This document shows positions 7,091 through 10,483 of a stretch of 10,483 bases of DNA, piece after piece (position 1 is the stretch's first letter; each line of letters opens with the position of its first letter). Source of the DNA: Piscirickettsiaceae bacterium (GTDB lineage: Bacteria > Pseudomonadota > Gammaproteobacteria > Thiomicrospirales > Thiomicrospiraceae); NCBI GenBank assembly GCA_021767305.1, contig JAASTL010000010.1:1-10483 (forward strand), read 5' to 3'. Below the pieces are notes generated by a model. The model had not been told where the DNA came from and searched no databases. It was given only the letters and a program-made list of their open reading frames with translations. The position numbers were made by a program, and so were the translations under genes.

Positions 7091-7831
7091 TTAAAACTTT
7101 CCGGTCAAAGAGACCCCGATAGTGGTGGTTTCTGTTTTATCAAAACCGGCAAAAGCAGAGAGACTATAGTTATCTGAAATCGGTTTGTTTATGTAGGCTG
7201 AGAGGCCTAAACGATCATCTAAATTGCTAAATAAGCGCTCTTGGTAATTCAATTTAACCCCAACTTGGGTTTGATTGGCGTAAGTATACCCTGTTCCAAG
7301 GTAAGCGTAGTAGCCATCTTGCGTTTTTAAGCTATTGTTTTTGCCTGCAAAACGATGCCCAAACTGAGCAAAGAGTAACGCCTTTGGGTTCATCATAGGC
7401 TGATTAAAATCAAGTTGTATAAGAGTATCGTTTTCACCGGTACTCAAAAATCGTTTTTCATCACCGGTTGCAATCTTCTCTTTTAGGCTGACACTAAAGG
7501 CATCATTAATGTTGTAGCCAAGGGATAAAATGCTATCGCCTATACCTTGATTTTCAATGTTGGCAAAATCAACCTTTACTTGTTGCAAGATGACGCCAAA
7601 TTGTAATTTGCCAAAGTTTTTAGTCACTTCAATCGGCACAATTCTGGTGTTGACATCATCACGGTTAACAAGCTCACTTAGTCCCTGAGTTTCTGAATAG
7701 CCAATGCTAACCGAAAAATCTTCAGCAGCTATCGATTGTTTAGCAAAGCCCAGAGCAAAGATAAAACTCATCACAATGGTGACTTCTAAAAGTACAACTT
7801 TAAAGATCGATTTTTTGGATGTCATAATCAT
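7091..7831 (-). CDS. Putative small outer-membrane beta-barrel protein
   Basis: A signal peptide spans residues 1-36 (basic TSKKSIFK, hydrophobic core, SIAA|ED). The mature part (about 210 residues) is a succession of alternating-residue strands with aromatic girdles and short turns (for example QFGVILQQVKVDF, ALLFAQFGHRFAG, YYAYLGTGYTYA, QVGVKLNYQERLF, YSLSAFAGFD). The last strand, TTIGVSLTGKF, ends in a terminal Phe, the classic Bam-recognition signal. Eight to ten strands would fit. I do not recognise a specific family; it could be a porin-like or transport-type barrel. An in-frame stop lies just upstream of the ATG at 7831; a second ATG at 7825 is possible and neither has a clear ribosome site. 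First gene of the barrel-DUF6502-DUF5666 operon. Confidence 0.75.
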   Translation of the reverse strand: MIMTSKKSIFKVVLLEVTIVMSFIFALGFAKQSIAAEDFSVSIGYSETQGLSELVNRDDVNTRIVPIEVTKNFGKLQFGVILQQVKVDFANIENQGIGDSILSLGYNINDAFSVSLKEKIATGDEKRFLSTGENDTLIQLDFNQPMMNPKALLFAQFGHRFAGKNNSLKTQDGYYAYLGTGYTYANQTQVGVKLNYQERLFSNLDDRLGLSAYINKPISDNYSLSAFAGFDKTETTTIGVSLTGKF

Positions 7832-7846
7832 CGTTCATGCATTATT

Positions 7847-7862
7847 CACGCCATTATGCGTG
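7847..7862. promoter_or_regulatory. Inverted repeat upstream of barrel operon, candidate operator
   Basis: CACGC-N6-GCGTG lies 16-31 bases before the barrel-gene ATG. Its centre reads CATAAT on the minus strand, a near-consensus -10, so a bound repressor would block transcription. A -35 at ideal spacing is not obvious (TTGCAA and TTGAAT nearby are mis-spaced). DUF6502, if DNA-binding, would be a candidate ligand. Confidence 0.35.
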
Positions 7863-7882
7863 TTTTTTGCAACCTTGAATTC

Positions 7883-7967
7883 AATTTAAAAAACTTTGCA
7901 AGAGACTCCAGAGAGAGTTGGAGTTGGGCTGTTGCTAACCGGAGCCTCTTGCAAAAATTTTTAAATT
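7883..7967 (-). terminator. Large AT-flanked hairpin, second terminator after small secreted gene
   Basis: Two 27-base arms (7883-7909 and 7941-7967) match at 24 positions. The core TTTGCAAGAG is perfect and a CTCC/GGAG pairing continues inward, around a 31-base loop. On the minus strand the stem core runs into GTTTTTTAAATT, an excellent U-tract; on the + strand AAATTTTTAAATT plays the same role, so it could act in both directions. It separates the secreted-peptide gene from the barrel operon. Confidence 0.7.
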
Positions 7968-7971
7968 TTGA

Positions 7972-8007
7972 AAATGGTGTAACAACCCCTCAATAGTTAC
8001 ACCATTT
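7972..8007 (-). terminator. First terminator after small secreted gene
   Basis: A perfect 12-base stem (AAATGGTGTAAC / GTTACACCATTT) has a 12-base loop and begins 26 bases past the stop at 8034. On the minus strand it is followed by TCAAAATTT, a broken U-tract, and then at once by the larger hairpin at 7883-7967, forming a tandem terminator. Confidence 0.65.
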
Positions 8008-8033
8008 AGTGCATTCAAGCAGCTAAGTTTTAA

Positions 8034-8228
8034 TTACTTAGCCGTTTCTTGAATCTTTACCGCTGCTTCTTCCTGAATAGTGACAGGTGCAACACGGTGG
8101 TTTTCTTGTGCTTTGTTAGCTGGAGCCTGTTCAGCAACAGGTGCCGGAGTGGCAGTGGTAGCCTCCATTGCTTGAATGGCAAATGGAAAAACAGCCAAAG
8201 CGGCGATAAAAAGTGCTTTTAAAGTCAT
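8034..8228 (-). CDS. Small secreted Ala/Pro/Glu-rich protein
   Basis: A 64-residue protein with a clear signal peptide (MTLK, then hydrophobic ALFIAALAVFPFAI, cleavage near QA|ME at residue 20). The mature product is only about 44 residues: an Ala/Pro/Thr-rich half (ATTATPAPVAEQAPANK) and a charged half (VTIQEEAAVKIQETAK, 49-64) that could form a short amphipathic helix. It has no Cys. The start at 8228 is chosen because AGGAG lies eight bases upstream and the signal peptide begins there. An in-frame ATG at 8282 overlaps the predicted -10 box and is excluded. It is a single-gene transcript with its own strong promoter and tandem terminators, suggesting high expression. I recognise no family; an entericidin-like or structural periplasmic peptide is conceivable but unsupported. 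Confidence 0.72.
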   Translation of the reverse strand: MTLKALFIAALAVFPFAIQAMEATTATPAPVAEQAPANKAQENHRVAPVTIQEEAAVKIQETAK

Positions 8229-8259
8229 GTTAACTTCTCCTAAATAATTTAAAGTAAAT

Positions 8260-8274
8260 GTTAAATATTTACAT
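8260..8274. repeat. Operator-like repeat, copy 1 (downstream of -10)
   Basis: GTTAAATATTTACAT differs at one position from a second copy at 8317-8331. This copy overlaps the predicted transcription start. It also takes part in an inverted pair, GTAAAT (8254-8259) with ATTTAC (8267-8272). Confidence 0.55.
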
Positions 8275-8280
8275 TTGTTC

Positions 8281-8308
8281 ATTATCAGGATTTTTAAAGG
8301 GGTGTCAA
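8281..8308 (-). promoter_or_regulatory. Sigma-70 promoter of small secreted protein gene
   Basis: On the minus strand a perfect TTGACA (8308-8303), a 16-base spacer and GATAAT (8286-8281, five of six) place the start of transcription near 8274 and a leader of about 46 bases carrying the AGGAG ribosome site. It is the best promoter match in the window. Confidence 0.72.
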
Positions 8309-8316
8309 TATAAACT

Positions 8317-8331
8317 GTAAAATATTTACAT
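8317..8331. repeat. Operator-like repeat, copy 2 (upstream of -35)
   Basis: GTAAAATATTTACAT matches the copy at 8260-8274 at 14 of 15 positions, 57 bases away, just upstream of the TTGACA box. It lies within the palindrome TGTAAA-ATA-TTTACA (8316-8330). The two copies bracket the promoter, as with a looped or autoregulated operator; the binding protein is unknown. Confidence 0.55.
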
Positions 8332-8428
8332 AAAATAAATGATAGGTCTTAAATATAGCAATATAAAACTTTACCGTTCTTTACTGTTTTGTAATGAAAC
8401 TAGGAAAAGTAGCAAATGAGATGGGCAT

Positions 8429-8461
8429 AAAAAACCAATTAACCCCGATCGGCTAATTGGT
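8429..8461 (-). terminator. Terminator after Yip1-domain gene
   Basis: The stem ACCAATTA / TAATTGGT (8434-8441 with 8454-8461) has an inner CCGATCGG palindrome in the loop and, on the minus strand, is followed by TTTTTT. It lies 44 bases past the stop at 8506. Confidence 0.82.
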
Positions 8462-8505
8462 CATTTAGGTATGATTATCGGTTTGGAGCTAGGCTTTAAC
8501 TTGAA

Positions 8506-9819
8506 TTAAGGTTGTGTTTGAAAAGATTCTGGGGTGACTCTTAGAGAGGTCAAAATTTGATCATTAATAGAAAGTGGTGCGCCAACATTCACCACTCCAG
8601 TGGCATCGCCTAAAAAGAACTTATTTACCTTTTTAGCAAACAGTTTCTGCGAAGTCTGGTTCAGCATATCTATATTTTCTAAGCTGGTATTGAAGCCGCC
8701 GCATGGGTTAGTTTGATAGTCATCTTGAATAATCACCGGAACATTACTTTTAATACCTGCCACGGCTTGTTTGTATTTACCGGATACCATGATTGCTTCT
8801 ATTTGGGTTTTTTCTGTCCAGCGCAGGTTCCAAATGGTGGGCTCACTATTGGTCAGCATAAGAATGACTGGGCTCGACTTACTATTGATGTCTAAATCGA
8901 ATTGCATCGCTTCTCGGCCACTTGGATCTATAGCAAACCCGGTATTGCGACCCCCTTCAATACCTACCCCATAGACCACAGCATCATTTGAGTAAGCTAA
9001 GTTTTGTAACAGGCAAGTTGATCTTGTTGAGGCTTGGTTGCTTTGAGTTAGTGGATTGTTTTGCAGGCGTTCAAAGTTAGGTTGACTCATTTGGTTGAAT
9101 TGCTGGTCAAATTGTTGGTTAAATTGATTTAAGTTAAAGCCGGGATTATTAAATAAGCTCTCAGTTTTATTTTTAAAATCGCCACTAAAACTAAATAAAG
9201 CCAGCCCTATTGCAAAAAACAACAGTAAGAAGATGATAAACAACACGATACCAGCAATAATGCTATTAGCAAACGCCATCCAGGCTGAGAAGTTATTTAC
9301 CTGTGCTAAGCATTTGAGGTAGGTAAAGAACGCCCAAATCATAACGATAATAAGCGGAATAAAAAGCACGGCTAAATATTGATGCTCTTGGTAAAGCCCT
9401 AATTGAGTGTTATTAGAGCTTTGTAGCATTAAATAGAAAAACACGAGTAAAAACGGAAAGCCAATCCAAATCTTTGGAATCATTGACCAAGCTAGGGCTG
9501 ATCTTACTAACATGGTATTCGCCGTGCCGCCCAGCCAAGAACCTGTCCAACGAGTAATGGGAGCAATAATAAAGTAGATCATGGCTGCACCAATCACCGA
9601 TAGTACTGCAGCAATCAATAAGTAGATAGTAATGCCCATAATTGGGCTGCCCATGGGCTGGATGTCATAAATTGAGAAGAAGAAAGATAAAAAAGTCGCC
9701 AGCCACATAATGGCAAAGACATCTTTACGTGGATCTGTATCGACAATGGACTGCATGGTGGCTCGAGGTTGCATCCACATTGAGAACCACGGGTTGATTT
9801 TTGAGGGAGTATTTTGCAT
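8506..9819 (-). CDS. Yip1-domain inner-membrane protein with uncharacterised C-terminal domain
   Basis: A 437-residue protein in three parts. (1) A bacterial Yip1-like membrane domain (about 9-210): the opening NPWFSMWMQPRATMQSIVDTDP is typical of this family, followed by about five hydrophobic segments (35-51, 63-85, 116-132, 148-167, 187-209). (2) An Asn/Gln/Phe-rich linker (about 220-263; NQFNQQFDQQFNQM). (3) A soluble C-terminal domain (about 275-437) with AVVYGVGIEGG, PVILMLTNSEPTIWNLRW and IEAIMVSGKYKQAVAG; this resembles an uncharacterised beta-rich domain seen in secreted bacterial proteins with an SYEPVxWN-type motif, from memory only. The ATG at 9819 is preferred: it puts the Yip1 signature near the N-terminus, whereas the upstream in-frame GTG (9861) adds 14 atypical residues. 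The ribosome site is weak. Monocistronic, with its own terminator. Function unknown. Confidence 0.8.
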   Translation of the reverse strand: MQNTPSKINPWFSMWMQPRATMQSIVDTDPRKDVFAIMWLATFLSFFFSIYDIQPMGSPIMGITIYLLIAAVLSVIGAAMIYFIIAPITRWTGSWLGGTANTMLVRSALAWSMIPKIWIGFPFLLVFFYLMLQSSNNTQLGLYQEHQYLAVLFIPLIIVMIWAFFTYLKCLAQVNNFSAWMAFANSIIAGIVLFIIFLLLFFAIGLALFSFSGDFKNKTESLFNNPGFNLNQFNQQFDQQFNQMSQPNFERLQNNPLTQSNQASTRSTCLLQNLAYSNDAVVYGVGIEGGRNTGFAIDPSGREAMQFDLDINSKSSPVILMLTNSEPTIWNLRWTEKTQIEAIMVSGKYKQAVAGIKSNVPVIIQDDYQTNPCGGFNTSLENIDMLNQTSQKLFAKKVNKFFLGDATGVVNVGAPLSINDQILTSLRVTPESFQTQP

Positions 9820-9910
9820 CTTTAAGCAACTTAATTTTAAAACCAAGTTGTATGTTAGCACGCTATATTGCGTACTAATTTGCTTTAAATACTAAAATAA
9901 TTTATCCAAT

Positions 9911-9936
9911 CAAAAAACCGTTTATAAAAAACGGTT
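9911..9936 (-). terminator. Terminator of polA
   Basis: AACCGTTT / AAACGGTT (9916-9923 with 9929-9936) forms an 8-base stem with a 5-base loop; on the minus strand it is followed by a T-run (TTTTTTG). It lies 70 bases past the polA stop. An outer 11-base inverted repeat, TACTAAAATAA / TTATTTTAGTA (9890-9900 with 9949-9959), encloses it. Confidence 0.82.
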
Positions 9937-9959
9937 AATTTATTACATTTATTTTAGTA

Positions 9960-9990
9960 ATTCAGAGTCGACTATTCAGAGTTGACTATT
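9960..9990. repeat. Imperfect 14-base tandem repeat in polA 3' untranslated region
   Basis: ATTCAGAGTCGACT is followed at once by ATTCAGAGTTGACT and then ATT: 2.2 copies with one mismatch. It lies between the polA stop and its terminator, and looks like a replication-slippage duplication. Both copies would be in the polA mRNA tail. Confidence 0.75.
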
Positions 9991-10006
9991 TTGTTATATA
10001 GCTAAC

Positions 10007-10483
10007 TTAGTGCGCTTCATCCCAGTTGTTACCGGTACCAATTTCTACAATTAAAGGCACTTTTAGTTCAATTGCCGATTCCATAATTTGTTTGATTTCT
10101 GCTTGTACTGCTTCAAGTTGCGAGGCTTCCACTTCAAATACCAGTTCATCGTGAACCTGCATCAACATAGTGATATTGAATTCGGTGGTATCCAACCAGT
10201 TTTGAATTTTAATCATCGCGGTTTTGATAATGTCAGCCGCGGTGCCTTGCATTGGCGCATTGATAGCGGTGCGTTCCGCGTATTGTCTAAGTTGACCATT
10301 ACGCGCATTGATATCCGGCAGATAGAGGCGACGACCCATTAAGGTTTCGACATAGCCATTGTCTTTGGCGTTTTGCTTAGTCTCTTCCATATACTTGAGT
10401 ACCCCCGGGTAACGCGAGAAATACAAATCAATGTACTCCTGCGCCACACCTCGGGCAACATTCAGTTGCTTGGCCAAACCAAA
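10007..10483 (-). CDS. polA: DNA polymerase I, C-terminal end (N-terminus beyond window)
   Basis: The last 158 residues of the family A polymerase that fills gaps and processes Okazaki fragments. The frame is open to the right edge and begins [12 protein letters not shown], the O-helix-distal stretch seen in E. coli as FGLARQLN. Visible hallmarks are [48 protein letters not shown] and motif [12 protein letters not shown], whose Asp corresponds to a catalytic metal-binding Asp (E. coli Asp882). It ends NNWDEAH, as E. coli ends ENWDQAH. The 5'-nuclease, 3'-5' exonuclease, motif A and the core of motif B are outside the window. No frameshift is seen. Confidence 0.97.
   Translation of the reverse strand, partial: FGLAKQLNVARGVAQEYIDLYFSRYPGVLKYMEETKQNAKDNGYVETLMGRRLYLPDINARNGQLRQYAERTAINAPMQGTAADIIKTAMIKIQNWLDTTEFNITMLMQVHDELVFEVEASQLEAVQAEIKQIMESAIELKVPLIVEIGTGNNWDEAH

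Larger units (their letters stand above)
9820..10006 (-). promoter_or_regulatory. polA to Yip1-gene intergenic region
   Basis: This 187-base AT-rich gap carries the tandem repeat, the polA terminator and, to its left, room for the Yip1-gene promoter. Only weak elements are seen on the minus strand, such as TATAGC near 9870-9865 with TTTAAA 16 bases upstream. No small ORF or RNA is convincing. Confidence 0.4.

Noticed and set aside
8229..8282. N-terminal extension of the secreted-peptide gene to an ATG at 8282
   Set aside because: That ATG overlaps the predicted -10 box, and the AGGAG site and signal peptide point to 8228.
8254..8330. TyrR boxes (TGTAAA-N6-TTTACA)
   Set aside because: The half-sites are present but the spacers are 3 and about 9 bases, not 6, and the gene has no aromatic amino-acid link.
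9820..9861. GTG start at 9861 for the Yip1-domain gene
   Set aside because: It adds 14 residues not typical of the family; the ATG at 9819 puts the NPWFSMW signature near the N-terminus.

Overview
The window looks like chromosome from an AT-rich gammaproteobacterium. EngB and the visible end of DNA polymerase I align closely, by eye, with their E. coli counterparts. The presence of a System II cytochrome c biogenesis protein (ResB) and the DUF6502/DUF5666 gene pair suggests a sulfur-oxidiser-like lineage of the Thiomicrospira/Hydrogenovibrio type. That placement is an inference; no 16S gene is present. Nearly everything is coding, and only engB is on the + strand. I see no CRISPR array, tRNA, rRNA, transposase or phage gene.

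Layout, left to right. Positions 1-1291 hold the N-terminal 430 codons of resB (minus, running off the left edge), divergent from engB (1622-2320, plus) across a 330-base regulatory gap. A hairpin at 2335-2362 separates engB from a convergent run of minus-strand genes. In order of transcription (right to left) that run is: a small outer-membrane-type beta-barrel gene (7831-7091), a DUF6502 gene (7078-6227) and a DUF5666 lipoprotein gene (6212-5268), with gaps of only 12 and 14 bases; then a BaeS-like sensor kinase (5147-3717, GTG start), a BaeR-like response regulator (3689-3000) and a His-rich Spy/CpxP-family periplasmic protein (2823-2380).

Further right lie a 64-residue secreted peptide gene (8228-8034), whose strong promoter is bracketed by two near-identical 15-base repeats and which is followed by two hairpins in tandem, a Yip1-domain membrane protein fused to an uncharacterised C-terminal domain (9819-8506), and the 3' end of polA (10483-10007).

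Working model: the BaeSR pair senses envelope damage and induces the Spy-like chaperone, as in E. coli, where spy is a Bae target. Three TTGCA repeats in the spy promoter are candidate BaeR sites. The upstream barrel/DUF6502/DUF5666 operon sits beside this stress module on the same strand and may be part of the same envelope response; its function is unknown. In E. coli, polA and engB (yihA) are near neighbours, so the 2380-9819 block appears to sit inside an otherwise conserved linkage.
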